NCBI GenBank assembly: GCA_963682175.1
Contig: OY821788.1
Location: 11,426,001-11,490,000 of the forward strand
Source of the DNA: Triglochin maritima
Lineage: Eukaryota > Streptophyta > Magnoliopsida > Alismatales > Juncaginaceae
Direction of reading: 5' to 3'
DNA length: 64,000 bases
In this document: positions 44,114 through 59,100 of the stretch, piece by piece
Layout: every line of letters begins with the position of its first letter
Position numbering within the stretch: the first letter of the stretch is position 1
Position numbers and translations under genes: made by a program
Notes under the pieces: generated by a model
Told to the model about the DNA's origin: nothing
Database searches by the model: none
Seen by the model: the letters and a program-made list of their open reading frames with translations, nothing else

Positions 44114-47100
44114 ATGGCGTCGAACCCCGACGACACCAAACCACCGTCGTCGCTCCCTCCGAAGCCCCACTCCACCCTCCCTCCCGACCCCGACTCCACC
44201 TCCTACACCCTCGAGAAGTTCCGCCTCTACGAGACCCGCGCGGTAACCCCCAAATCCCCCTCCCCCTCCCTCCGCTTCCTTCCGATCCCTAATTTCCGTT
44301 TCGTTTGCAGAGGTTCTATCTTATTGGATACGACCGCTTGAAGCGGTTCTATCACGTGCTGAAGATCGATCGCTCCGAGCGGTGCGATCTCAGCATCAGT
44401 GAGGATCCCGTCGTGTACTCGCAACAGGAGGTGAAGAATCTGCTGCAGAGAGTCAGCGAGGGGAATCGCGCCACCGGAGGACTCAATGCCCTCGGGAAGG
44501 TCTACGGCATCGTAGGTTGGGTTTTTGAATCCCTTGTTGTGGCTTAGGTTTTGTGGATGTTTGTTGGAATTCATACCGTTTACGGTTCTCTCGTGGGATG
44601 AGTTTTGTTCATGCTACTTCTTCTACCTCGTTCGTCATGTGATTTTTGTGATTGGCGTTTAATACGAGGTTCATTAGATTTTTGATGTTGGTATCCATAC
44701 GTGTTTTGTAGTGAAATGCTATTACGCTAGTTTCGTGAGATGAGAGCACAATTGATAGTTTCTGCATTTAAATGCAAGACCAGTGGCCTGCAGTACTGAT
44801 TGTGGTGGTAGACTGGTACGTGAAATAGGGTTGTAAATGGGGTGGGTTGAATCCGCTAACCTGTCTTGGATTTGGGTCAATGTTAAATATTTGAACACAT
44901 TTAAAATTTTGAACCCATCAATTTGTCAACCTGCTTCCCTAGTGGGTTGGATTAGGATTGAGCCAAACCCGAACTCAACAATGCACCACAATGCAATATA
45001 ATTAATGTATTTATAATATATTATATAGAGGGAAATGAGGCTATGAGTGGGTGTGATACTTTGATTTGACCTTTTTTGTGAGTTGTTTTTATGAAATTTT
45101 GTTTTGCGGATTACAACTATCATGCATAAGTAACATGTGGTAAAAATTTCAAACGAAATGGATTATTACAAACTTAGATCTAACCATTTTAAATTTTAGA
45201 AAATGCTAGCCGTTCAAATTTGGACATTTTAGATGAATGGTAAACTTTACTTGAATTAACCTAAAAATTTAGTATGTTTGGAATTAGTAGATAAGAATGA
45301 TGATTTAGTTTGATTAGAAAATTATAATTTTGAAAATGCTAAAAGTTAAAATTTAGTACCATAGCCTAGATGACTATAAGTGACTCATAGCTACACTATT
45401 TCCTATTATGCATATCTGTGTAGTTACATATAGTCTATTGACAATAGAAGGCTAGTAGTGTCCCTCATTTAATTAGCTAAATACCTAATTGTCCTTAGAT
45501 TATGTGTGTATTATTGTTTCTTGGTTTTGAATCTTCTGATATGCAGGATGAATTTAGACTTGATTTTTGTAGCGTGTTTGGGTGGGGGCAGTGGTGGACT
45601 ATTTATGTCAAGAGAAATTTGGTATTGACCATGATTTTGTCTTTTGATTACGTTCTTGGCTTTCTTTTATGGCAGGGGTAAGGGTGCATAATTAAACTTC
45701 TTACCCTGCCTTGGGTGGGAGCCTCTTTAGAGGCTATATGTTTTGTACATAATCGGTTTTTAGCTCTTGGCATTGATGCTTTGCACTTATGGTTATAATA
45801 TTGTGATAAGGGCACATATGTTGTTTTTATTACATTTGCACTTTAGGCAGTTAGAATTGTTTGAATTGCACATGGAATGAGACCCATGACATTTCCCATT
45901 TTTTATGGATTTTGTACTAGCAATCCACAAGTATGTAAATTTTTGTTTTAGTCATTTATTGAACTTTTCCAGGGAACATACTATTGCTCGTGACTCATGT
46001 CCCCATTTAACTATATTGTATTAGTGTATTTGCAACTTCATGCAAGTTACATCAAAAAGTGTGAAACTTGAAAAAACTTGCAATTTTGTTGTTGTTTAGG
46101 GTGCATCAAGTTCTTAGAGTCCTACTACTTGATTGTGGTCACAAAACGTCGACAAATAGGGGCAATTTGTGGTCATCCCATCTACAGTATTGAGGAGAGC
46201 CAAATGATTACTGTACCACACTCATCTGTACAATCTGATATCGCGAATTCTAAGACAGAGCTTAGGTATTATAATGGCTCTGTAGTGTGTTGATAAATTT
46301 CCTAGAAGATTGTTTTCTGAAAAGTTCCACAATGTTTCCCTTCTCACAGGTACAAAAAGCTTTTATCAACTGTGGATCTCACAAAAGATTTTTTCTATAG
46401 CTATACATACCCTATTATGCAAAGTCTGCAGAAAAATGTTGCTGAAAAAAGAAATGACAAGGACATGATGTCATATCAAAATATGTTTGTATGGAATGCA
46501 TTTCTCACAGAGCCTATTCGATCACGATGTAATAACACATTTTGGACAATTGCGTTGGTTCATGGAAGTTTCCAGCAGGTAAAAACATGGGATCCTGTAA
46601 TTATCTTCTAAGTAGCATAAAATTTCCATTTCTTTATCAATTTTTATGTAATTGCTCACTTCAAACTGTACTAACTTCAACCAAACAATAAACACAAACC
46701 CTTTTAAGACTAATCTTCAAAACATAATGTAAGTTTTCTCCATATCGACTCACTCAGAGTCTCAGACAACATGTGGAAGTAGGGTGAAAGTGGTTCAAAT
46801 AATGTCCTCTCTGACTGACCGACATACCCGAATTTTTTTGGTAGGATATGATTGCTGAAATAATATCAATTTAATTGTGGTAATGAATATGGTAACAGTA
46901 GCGTTAAAAGAATATATGCTAATATCCCATTCATATTCATATCTGATTTCTCAATTTAATTTTTTTCCACAGATTTACAAACTAAGATTATAATATCCAA
47001 ACCAATGTTCACGCAACGCCTAGGTGACCGGGTGCGTCCCGTCGCCTGGGTGATCGCCTAGGTGTTTGTGCGACCGCCTAGCTCTGGGCGGTCATTTTTT

Positions 47101-50100
47101 TAATATTTTATTATTTTTAAATTAATTAAATTTGATAAAATAGTTAAAAAATCAGGAAAATCGGGAAAAATAGGAAACAATGCACAAATATTATCTAAAA
47201 ATACCATACATGTTTAGGCTTCAAAAAGACACATAGTTTCTCGACCAAGGCCTCACTAGGCACCCCCTCTACCCATCTAAACACTTAGGTATAAAACTTT
47301 ACTTTCCAACTTCAAAACTAAGCACCAGACCGGAGACTTAATCGCGAAAACTTGATTATTAGGAAACTTGAAGATTAGAATAGAATGATGAAGAAGAAGA
47401 GAATGAGAGAGATGTGAAAAATGAAGAGGTTTGGAGGAGTTTATAGGATTTGGGGTAGTGACAATCTTGTAATTTAAAAAATAAAAAATAATTTTTAAAA
47501 AAAAAGTCTCCAACGGCTATCGCCTAGGCGAGGCGACCACGCCGAGAGGTGGTCGCCTACCGCCTGGCCGACCGCCTACCTGTACACTGATCCAAACTGT
47601 ATGAGTATTTGATTGTTATCTGTATCCTTTTAATCCAAATATGGTTATGTCTAGTTAAAATTGAAAAATAATCGTAGTATTTGTTTTTTTAATGCGAAGA
47701 TGGTTAAATATAAAAATATTGATATCTGCTCTGTATCCGTTCTGTTTTCAACCCTAGCTAAAAGTACAATGTTGACATCCTGTATGTTATTTTAGCATGA
47801 ACGTATCAAAGCGGTCAACTAGTTTAAAATAAAGATCTAACTTTTCATCCTTGAATCATGTTTGGAGATACTTGGTCACTGTTATTTGTTTACAAGACAT
47901 CTTGCTTAAAAGTTGTGATTCAATGTAACTCCTACTTGTGGTTGCAGAGCAGGATGGCGATATACGGACGGGAATTCATCATTATTCTCATTTCTAGAAG
48001 GTCTCGCCATTTTGCTGGGACACGGTATGTTTAATAGTCCCCATTGTCGTATATTACACCACGGTAGTTTTCCTGTTATGATGTCATTTCTTGACTGTCT
48101 TGTGCTTGTCTTCTGTTTATTGGACTCCAAGAGTACAATGCTTAGTGGGATGATTTATATAATAAGATATTACGAGGAAAATCTCACATCATGTTCATAG
48201 AGATTTTTTCTTTCTTTCTCACAATTTCTGTATGTGCAATCAATGCACCTCCCTAGCTTCTCCACGACACATGTTTTATCACAAAAAAATGAGGACCAAC
48301 CTGAGCAGGCGACCTTTCTCAGCTCTGATTCATAAGGTTTTAGTAAGTTGACATTCAATTTACATTAAGCATGCATGACTCTACACCCTAATTTTTGGGC
48401 CGTCTAACAAAACAAATTGAACTCATTAAGTTAGTCTATCTCATAAAGAAAAATTGTTACCTTGTTTTCTCAAATGCCTTTTGTTGTAAAACAAGACAAC
48501 TTGGTTGGTAGGTATAGTATTGCATGTATCTTTTGTTGGTCCCCCACTTGGGTCTCACCTGGTAATCGATTATTTTGAGCTCCATGCCATTTACTATAAG
48601 TGACTTTTGAAAGCAAAACACTATCTTTCTCTGTTTGGAGTTGCATTCTCTCATATCCTGGTTGGGAATATAGCTTTTGGATGTCCCTAAACTTGTAAAT
48701 TTGTTTTCTTACATATTGGGCAGAAAGCCAGAAAGAATCACGTTTAACATGTATGTGATGACTACGTTCGTGTTTCATGCATATCCCATTCCAAGACTTA
48801 ATATAATCTTTATTGGACTATTTGGACATGGTCCTCCCCGGCCCTAATGTGTTTGGACTGATTTACACTTATGAGTTATTATCTCAAGTTCTTGGCGTTT
48901 GATACAAGATATCAAAATCAGATTTGTGCGATACTGCTGCCATTTCTTTGCATAGACTATCTTTTCAACCTTGTATTATCATGTCTCTTATCATCATCTA
49001 CAAGATCATAGGACAAACTCAAAGGAAGGAACCCAAAGAATAGTGGAGGGAGTTTCAATTATAGTTTGTTTTTCTGGGAATTGCCTCAGTTTTATATCTT
49101 TAATTTCCTTCTTTTGGTATTTGTAACTCTGTTTCTGTAGTTACTTGAAGAGAGGAGTCAATGATTGTGGTTGGGTTGCAAATGATGTTGAAACTGAGCA
49201 AATAGTACTTGATGAAGAAGCCGGGACGAGCAGGGGTAGGATGAGTTCTGTCGTTCAAATGCGGGGTTCCATCCCTCTGTTCTGGTCTCAAGAAGCATCA
49301 CGTTTTAGTCCTAAACCTGATATCATATGTAAGTTTCTTCAATATTTAGTAGGAAACACATTCTATTCAATTTCAATTTTAGGCCAGCTTTATGCATAAC
49401 CTCTGAGAAGATATGAGTGGTTTTTTTTCTTTTGTCCCAGTACAGAGATATGATCCTACATACCAAGCTACAATATTGCATTTTCAAGATCTGTTCAAGA
49501 GATATGGCAATCCTGTTATAGTTCTCACTCTGATTAAGGTGCACTGTAATTCTCACATCTATTTTCATTGTCACCCATCATTTTACAAACTAATGTCAGC
49601 ATTTAAACATTTAATTGACATATTTATTTATTTATTATAGAAGAAATGAGTAATTATCTTGTTGTTATTATGTTCTTTCTATTGTCATTTTGGTTATTCC
49701 AAATCCAAATATTTGCACTTTCAATAACTTAATCTTGTAGAATCCTCTATTTTTGGAAATTGATTTTTTTATTACGCGACTTATCATTCACCACCACCAC
49801 CAACAACAAAGCCTTGAACTAGTTGGGTAGGCTAACTTATCATTCAACCTAAGTTTTGAATTTAATGTTATACCTTTCATAGTTGCAACTAGCATGCTAA
49901 TTTAATTTTAAATCTAGTATGTGGAAGCCGGAAGGGCATATTAGGAAATACCTTGGAATCCATTAATTCCCATCTATTAGAAGTGATACCGTACACGTGA
50001 ATGTCACTAATCCTCTTCAACATTGACAACCTAGCAACTGGCATCATACTGAACATTAGAAAGGAATTGTAATTTCGTTCTAACATTCCGTTTCACTTCA

Positions 50101-53100
50101 TTCTAGCCTCAAATTTATTCCGGGGTATCTGTTCTTGTTTAGCAAATTTGACCTCCATGAATTGAAATATTGTTAGTGATGAATGAGGACGAGTAAATTG
50201 TTAGCAATGCTCAGGGATCGCCTAGGCTTTTTGCCCAGGCGATAGCCTAGGCGATTGGGCGATCGTCCAGTTGTGGGCGACATTATATATATATATATTA
50301 TTTAATTATTATTTTTGTTTTAATTAAAAAATAGGGAAAAAAATACAGGAAAAATACAAAAATATATAGAAAAAACCTTATATATTTGGCATTAAAAACA
50401 CTTAAATCACTGACTCACTAGGTATTTATAGGATTGGAAGAGATGAAGGGGTGTTTAAAAAAACAAAAAAAAAACGGATGGCTAAGATTTCATCTCACCA
50501 AACACATCCCCTATATATAACCCATCTCCTCAAACCCTAATCCTAACCCTAACCCCAAAACAAAAGGTGGTGGCTGCCCTCTCCTCCTAGCACCACCCCA
50601 CCTCAGGCGTCGTTGCTCCGGCGTCATCAGCGGAGGCAACACCACCTCCAACGTCGTTGCTCCGGCGAAAGGAAGGAAGAAGAAGGTCACCGCGCCTAGG
50701 AGGGAAGAAGAAGGGCACAACGTCGTTGCTGGGCGTTAGGCAATTGCCTGGTCGCACAGGCAACCACACACACCGCACACATATGTGTGCGGTGTGCGGG
50801 TGGTCGCATATGCGACCACCCTCCTGAACAGTGATTGTTAGTGAGTAGTTACTCATCCGTGGATGTTATGTAGCGTAAGGATTCAACATCTCGTCTCAGT
50901 CTCTTACCTTTTATTGATGAAATGATGGCTTACTGTTATATACTCTATTTCTCGAACAGTTGGACTCTTGAAATTTAGGAAATTTTGGATTCCTTCAGTT
51001 TTAGGCTATTGTCTTCGTGAAACTGCCAAAGAAGATTCAATTTTCTTCATTGCTAAATATTAGATCTGTTTCTTATATGACTTCAGGTAATAAATGTTTG
51101 GTTGGAACTGGTCTAATGTATGGTCCTCGGACCTCGGTTGAACTCACATTTTAAAACTTTAAAATTAACTTGATATTTTTTGATGGTTATGTTAAGTAAC
51201 GTGGGTCATGTAGTAAGAGCACTCTCATTAATCAATACCTCTTCAAATAATCAATACATATAAACGTGGTTAGATGAATAAGAACTTGTTCATAGCGAAT
51301 TCAAATGAAGATTATGTAATATGGGTTACATACCATCGGTAAACACATGCAACATAGAGTCATAAAATTGGTTCCATATAATAGGTAAAACGTGTCCTTG
51401 AATCTACAGGGATTCAATCAATTTGGATGTATTGCTAGATTGTAGTTATTTTGATTTTGATTTTTTATTATCATGGAAAGATAGTAGGTAGCTACTGGAT
51501 ATCTCAGGTGCATACCATCTTCCATCCTCAAGTTATGTGCATTTAGTCTCATTACTGTATCTAGCAATGTGAAAATAGAGGTTGATATTTAGGCATGTTC
51601 GTCTATTGAATCCAAGTGCCTAGAAAAGAGAAGTATTTGAATAGCCTTGTTGGACTTATGATCCTCGTATACCCATCAAATGAAGAGAATAAGCAAAAGT
51701 CTCCTACGTGTACTTTGCATTGTTTCAACTTTGTGGCGTTCTACGTACTGTTCTTGAAGTAGTTCTCTGCAACGGTGACCCTTTTTGAAAAAGTTGGGCG
51801 ATCTTTTTGACATATTTCACCTAACTAGGTAAAATTGCACTTGGGTAATGTTGATGTACTCATATTTGAAATTCCAAATTCAATTTTACTTGTGCTAAAT
51901 TATGTCAAAATATAAAACAAGAGGTGCTAGTTTGGGATAAAGACTTTGTAGTTGTTGCTAATCACATGGCTGACAAATAATTTTTTTTTCAATAAAAATG
52001 TCCATGATTAGATTCAAACATGTAATTTAACAGTCTTGCACCTTCTCTAACCACTCCAACAAAGAAATTTGTTGTCCTAGTAACGAAACCACAAGTTAAT
52101 ATATCTGTATTGACATCATAATATGATAATAAAATACATATGTTTTAGTTTTAGTATCCCTAGATATATATAATAAATACGAGGGAATTGAGGATATGAG
52201 TGACTTATTGCCATCTTGGCTATGGTACTTTGTTTTGACCTACTTTTGGTGAGTTGTTTTTTTATGAATTTTTCTGGATTACATCTACCATGCATAAGTA
52301 ACATGTGGTAAAAATTTCAGACATATTGTATTATAATAAACTTATATCTAACCATTTTAAAATTCAGTAACGGCAGTTCATATTTAGACATTTTAGATCA
52401 ACGGTAAAATTAACTTGAATTAACCTAAAAATTTAGTATGTTTGGGATTAGTAGATAAGAATAAATGTGATTTAGTTTCATTAGAAAGATATAAGTGATT
52501 CATAGTCACATTATTTCCGTATAATATATACACATACGTATTATATTTAAGTGTGGATACAAATATTTCAACACGGATATTCAATTCTACGGAGCGGATA
52601 CACCAAATCACCAATATTGATAGAGGCTCAGTATATTTAGTCTCAAGTGAAATACAAATAGACTGATACTTTTTCCCCTGAGAAAGTCAATTTGTATATA
52701 GGTGCGGACAGACTATTAGATCTCAAACATCCAGTGGCACCCCTACCTATGAGTAGGTAGATAAATGTACTTGAGGTAGTTGAGGTGCCATGAGTGGTAC
52801 GTTTATCATTATCAAATTGTTTTCAAAGCTATTCTGAAGACTAGTAATGATAAATTCTATTTGTAGAATGTAAACAAATTTCAAATATCTTTATTTAAAT
52901 AATTCAAAAAATATAAATCTGAATTGACATTCTGAAAAAGGGGAAAAATTCTGAATTGGGATTTTGAAATTGCAAAATTCCATCTAAATAGCAAACTAAT
53001 TCCGTTATAGGAAAAAAATGTGGAACACAACCAAAAGGTTGTGTAGATATGTGTGGATTGCGTTACTATGTATGATCTTCGGGGTAATCTATGTTGTTTC

Positions 53101-56100
53101 TATTTAAAATGCTGAACGGTGATTGGCATTGAGGAGTGAAGGTTTTACTAGGATAGTTTTGTAAGAAGGCACTGGAAGGAAATATGTCCCATCCCATGTT
53201 GATTGATTCAATCTAAAGGCGATATGATATAGTGAATAGCCACTATCAGGTAGATGTTTGGTGAGAAATTTCTCCTCAAGGATGCAAGCATCGAAGCAAG
53301 ATGAATTCACTTGACCAATCACGGTTTTAGTGGCATGAGAAACCGTTGATGTTTGGACTTATCATATGGTCCGAGTGGTTTGGACTTGTCTTGAGTCTAT
53401 TCAGGGTGGGGCGGTTTGGGACTCTGGGTTGCAGTCTTGGTGGAAAACTTTGGTTAAATCTCGATATTGTAGTTTTTGGACCATTCCTCCATTGACTTTA
53501 TCTTCACTAGTTCAGAATAAGAATGTGCCTTGTAAGACCTAAGTTTTTCTTGGCCAGTTTATCAAAGTCAGGTTCTAACCAAAGTCAACTTGAGTGATCC
53601 AAAAAAATAAAAAATCAAAGTCACCTTGAAATCCAAAAGTTGGGTGCTTGGAAGCGGGTGCTGCTTCTGTAATGAGCAAAAGAAAGAGTTGTGCCACCTT
53701 GTAACGTGGGTTATCATTTCCTTGATGTTTGCTAGAATGATGGTGCAGGTTCTAGATGTATATTTCGCACAGAGGGTTCCTGATGATTCAGGGAGAAGTG
53801 GGCTTCGGTGAGATTGGCAGTATCAAGGAAATGTATGGGTACTATTCCTGGCAGAACTTTGGTGAAAAAAATTGTGCTGCATGGAAGCAGGTCATTTTTC
53901 AAAATAGGACGATAATACAAGGTGTAGGTCCCGCTAGAGACAACTAATCAGAAAAACTGCAACAAACAAATTGAAGGAAGATGAAAACGAATTTAGCTTT
54001 GGTTACTTCTTGTGTATATGTGTTGTATGATGTTCAATACTTAATACCCTAACATTCCCTTGTACAAAGAGGTCATTATGGTTCAGGCTAATTTATTTTT
54101 CAACATTCAGCATGGTATGTTCTTGTTTTGTGGGGGAGATGAGGGTTTAGTCATTTTCTTATTCTCTTTTCAAAGACAATCCCCTAATCAGCTAGTATGT
54201 ACATCAAGATATCTCCATTATTTATCTTGCACTACACAAGGACCACATCAATCAGAAGCAACACATAGATAAACATCTCTTGAAGCAACACCGTGGAAGA
54301 CGTCATTATCTCATGTGATGCTTGTTGATGTAGACTGTTGAGAAAAGACCGCGAGAAATGATGCTAAGACGTGAGTATGCAAATGCAGTTGGATATCTAA
54401 ATCATATTCTTCCTGAAGAGAACTACATAAGATTTATTCACTGGGACTTCCATAAATTTTCTAAGAGGTAAAAAATGTCCTTGTTATGTGTAAATGGTAA
54501 ATATTCTTGTTACCTGTGATATACTGATTCTCTCTTTGTTACAATATCCAAAAAGCAAAACTTCCAATGTGTTGGCAGTTCTGGGTGTTGTTGCAAGTGA
54601 AGCTCTTGAATTGACTGGCTTCTACTATAGCGGGAAACCTGCCTTGGTCAAAAAGGTTGGCTCACAACTCAGCCGGACAAGCACAAGGTAGTTTTTTGTG
54701 CCTTCTCACAAGTTATCTTGACCTTTAACACATTATCCTTTGGTGTTAAAAGGCAATGACTTTCTTTGTGACATATTTTCTTTTCCCGAACTGTATTATT
54801 TTGAGATTACCCTTTTATCAAAAAAGACATTCCATGATCTCTTGCTCTGGTGCAAAAATCTTCAAATCTTCCACAGGAATGCTCATTTGCACATGATCCA
54901 GATTGTAAACATCCATGTCCAAGCAACATGGTTCATATTTGTTATGTACTAAGAAGCACGGAGACAGACACGGGGATACGGCATTTTTCTAAAAAGTAGG
55001 ACACGGACATGGCATTAAAATTATAATTAAAAATTATAATATATATAAATAAAAAATAATATACTTGTAAAAAAATAATTACTCATAAATGTTAAATGTT
55101 CATAATAAAATAATATAGGTTGCTTCAAGTTGTCTTCTTATTGTCCATGACAAAAGTAGTCATTGAGCCTATTCTTAAAGGGCAGCAAACCAGTTACTGC
55201 CAAAAAAATATATTGGAGATAGGTATATGGGCTTCGATAGGCCCATGATAGGATCTAATGGGCTACCCTAACACGAAGACAATAATTGTAAATAGAGTAC
55301 AACTTCAAGGGTTGTACTGGAACTTCTTTGACCTAGCAGTTTATCTTCTTCTTCTCCGCTATATAAACATTCCGGTACCGAAAAGGAGGAAGAAAAAAAA
55401 AGACAAAAGTCAAAATCGAGACCAAGTAGTGTCCTAGCCATGTCCACCACCGTGAAATGTCGAAACTGCCCCGGACACGCCACATGGCGTGTCCGACATG
55501 TGTCCAAGGCGTGTCCGAGGAGTGTCGGTGTCCGACACGGCCACGACTCGGACACGAAGACCGTTTATAAGTGTCCGTGCTTCCTAGGTTATGTGGCTGT
55601 CATTGTAGTTTTGTTAGGCCCTTTTTCGGTTATTTTTTAATTTCACTCCAAGGAGTTATTGATTCTTAACCAACGGTATATTTGGAGGCACTAAAATAAG
55701 TCTAGTGGGACAATGTTCATCTCAACTGATGGTTTGTCTCTGCTGACCTATTATTTCCATTCCTAATAATCTATATTTCTGTTCGGGAGGTTATTTACCT
55801 ACTCCCAACGGAAAATGCATTTTAGTGACAGCCCAAACAAAGGGAAACTGTAATAATCTATCAAATGCATCATAAGTTGGTGTTCTCCTTTCCATTTTGT
55901 GCTTAATTTCCACCTCTCTACAGAGCATGTTCAGTAGTTGTACAGTTCCACTCCTTCACCAAATCATCATTTAAGTTACGTAGGAAATAGACCCAAACAT
56001 TGCAGCTATTGTCCAATTAAAAAACTAACTTCGGGTTTGGATACTGATATAATGATATCAGATTGCATGTGAAGTCATAGAATTTGAATGTGTGATAATT

Positions 56101-59100
56101 TATCAACAAAGTAGTGGACTAATACTTGCAAAAATCTGCATACTTGTGATAGAAAGCTAGACCTAAAATTAGAAGTGATTTTCTTAATCTATTTTGTAAC
56201 ATGTTAACACTTATAAGCATAAATATTGAATAAAATACATTTATAAGGCATGTATAATTCTTAGTTAAATAAAAAGAACCACATCCAAAATGCATTGACC
56301 TCGTACCTAACTTGATATCACAATCAGTTGAACTGAATGAGAGTATATGTAGCACCAAATGTTGCTGTGGATAACTAAAGATTTGTTGAATGATCTCATA
56401 TATATGGCCATATTAGAACCGTCACGATAGGTCATCGAATAAAAGGAGGAAGACGGATCCACTACAAAAGCAATGGAAAACAAAACAATGAAGTTATACA
56501 AAATTTAGTAGAAATGGGCAGTTCTGGATGAAGATTGGAAAGTGGAAGCTCTTTCTAAGGCTACTTTGTACTCAGTTCTTTTTTCCTTATTAAAACTAGT
56601 TCTATGCTTATGCCATTGTTAAGCTGACATTATGGATCTGCCATATCCTCCAAAATTCTGAAATACGCTTGTCATTTGTTTTACATGTCAGTTAGCACTT
56701 CCAACCATTTCCTATGGGTGATGCATAGACCACCTTTTGTGTAATTGATGATCTTTGAATTCAACACCTTTTGCTTCTGAATGAATTTCAATTTGCACAT
56801 AACTTTAATGCTTAAAGTATATAACTAAGATATTTCCTTGCTACTCGTTGGAACAGGGATTCCTCGCTCAGTGATCATAGAGCGAAATCAGGAGATCTTT
56901 CAAGAGTTAATGGTAGTATTCAGACACCAAACTCAAACGTTCCAAAGCAGAAAAAAAGGGATTCTATTCTGAACATAGAAGCAGACACGGGATCTTGTTT
57001 CCAAAGAGGAGTTCTGCGCACTAACTGCATTGATTGCTTGGATCGAACAAATGTTGCTCAATATGCTTATGGTTTAGTAGCTTTAGGCCATCAGCTCCAT
57101 GTGATGGGCTTGACAAATATCAACAAGATTGACCCTGACAGTAGTATTGCAGCACTTCTCATGGACATGTACGCAAATATGGGGGATGCACTGGCTCATC
57201 AGTATGGAGGCTCTGCAGCACACAATACTGTATGCCTTTTGTTTACTCAAAGCAGCTATCTCTACATGTGAACACTTTTTTTTATCATTAAATACTTATT
57301 TGTAATTACTCTATGTTTCACAACTTCGACACTTCACATAAGCACACATCGAAGATTTGGAAAATAATAATTGGCATAAACTAATATATAATATTGAAAA
57401 TTCACTAATTGAAGTATCTAAATTAAGAAACTAGGTGGCAGGACCTGATGTGGTTTGTACCAATATGGGTATTATCCATATCAACATTAACATTGCAGTT
57501 ACAGACAATCATATTGATATGGACTGCATACAAGTTTTATCCATATGAAAGTGAAATATCACAAATTATAAAACGAATACGAATACAGAATAAGTTTACA
57601 ATGTAATGTATATGGACAATGGTTGGATGTATATATATATATATATAATTATATATATATAAAGCTAAGATCTAGTGAGCCCAAAGCTCATCTTATTTGT
57701 TTAAACCCCCCTACAATCTCACCATTAGATTTAATTACAGTTAATCTACAGTTAATATACACCGTTAGATCATTTTATTAGCATAACCGTCATATCCTTA
57801 ATTTACCTTACAATTTAAGATGAATGATGAATATGGTAAGAGCTTAAAATAATTAGATTAAGTCCAGGGCTCACTGGAAAATTACTGTATATATATACAT
57901 ATAATAATTCTTTAGTGAGTCCGGGGCTTAATTTTTCTATTTTAAGCCTCCACCATATCCACTACTCATCTGAAATTGTAAGGTGAATTAAGCCTATGAG
58001 CAATTATGCTAATAAAATGATCTAATGTGGGTATTAACCGTAAATTAGATCTAATCGTGAAATTGTAGGAGACTTAAACTAGTAAGATGAGCCCTTGGCG
58101 CACTAAATCTTAGTTATATATATATGTATATGTATGCACTAAGTAATGTTTGTATCCATTTAAAAGGAATACATACAATGTTGTTATGTTGAATGATGAA
58201 GTACTAGATAAAATAAATGGAAGTATAATTCAAAGCATTGATCCATATTTCACTCAGTTCAGATACAAATTTGGAGATAGTGTGCGTCTATGTGAAAAAT
58301 TGGCATCCATATCTGTATCTGTGGACCATGGGTGCAGATACAACAAAATGTTGTAAGAAATTGATTTGAATAAATACAGATGAGAAAATTAAGATTTGAT
58401 ATCCACTCAAATTTGGATATAGATTGTAAAATAAGATATGCATATCCTGAAATATTGATGCAAGGAGTCAAATGCCAACAGAACTTTGATTGTCTTTATA
58501 CATTTGCTCCCAAGCCATTTCTTCTCAAGGTTGAAAATGATATATATTTTTCGGGAATTCACCTAATGTCAAAATATATACAGAAAATCATTAAATATTT
58601 GAATGAAATGATATGCTATTATGCTTAAGAGCATTTTTCTGCAGTTCCCCAAAATATAACCTGCGTGTTTTTTGTGAATTGTGACTTGTGAGATATTTTT
58701 TATCAATGAGTAAATGGTTGTCAAGTTTCTTTTAAGGAGTCATAGAATGTCACTGTTCTGTTATAGGTTTTCCCTGAGAGACAAGGCAAGTGGAAGGCTA
58801 CTACTCAATCACGTGAATTTTTGAAGTCTATCAAAAGATACTATAGCAATACATACACAGATGGAGAAAAACAAGATGCAATAAACTTGTGCGTTGTGCT
58901 TGTCTTTATCTTGTTTTATCCAACTAAATTTACTGTTAGACACTTGGATTTTATACACCGATTTGGTTTCCAAATTAGTTTAACAAGCTGTTTGTTTTCT
59001 TGCCAGATTTTTGGGCTATTTCAAACCCCAAGAAGGGAAGCCAGCACTTTGGGAATTGGACTCTGATTATTATCTTCATGTGACGGGGGTTGGCGTTGAA

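Larger units (their letters stand above)
44516..46099 (+). other. Intron 2 of the SAC gene with repeat pieces
   Basis: 45050-45410 belongs to an unnamed repeat shared with 52230-52530 in intron 7. 45671-45745 carries a SINE-like 3' part (CCTTGGGTGGGAGCCTCTTTAGAGG). No exon is missed, because the phases of exons 2 and 3 match. Confidence 0.5.

Noticed and set aside
53104..53960. Possible gene fragments in SAC intron 7
   Set aside because: Short frames on both strands without a recognisable domain; exon 7 and exon 8 join without them.
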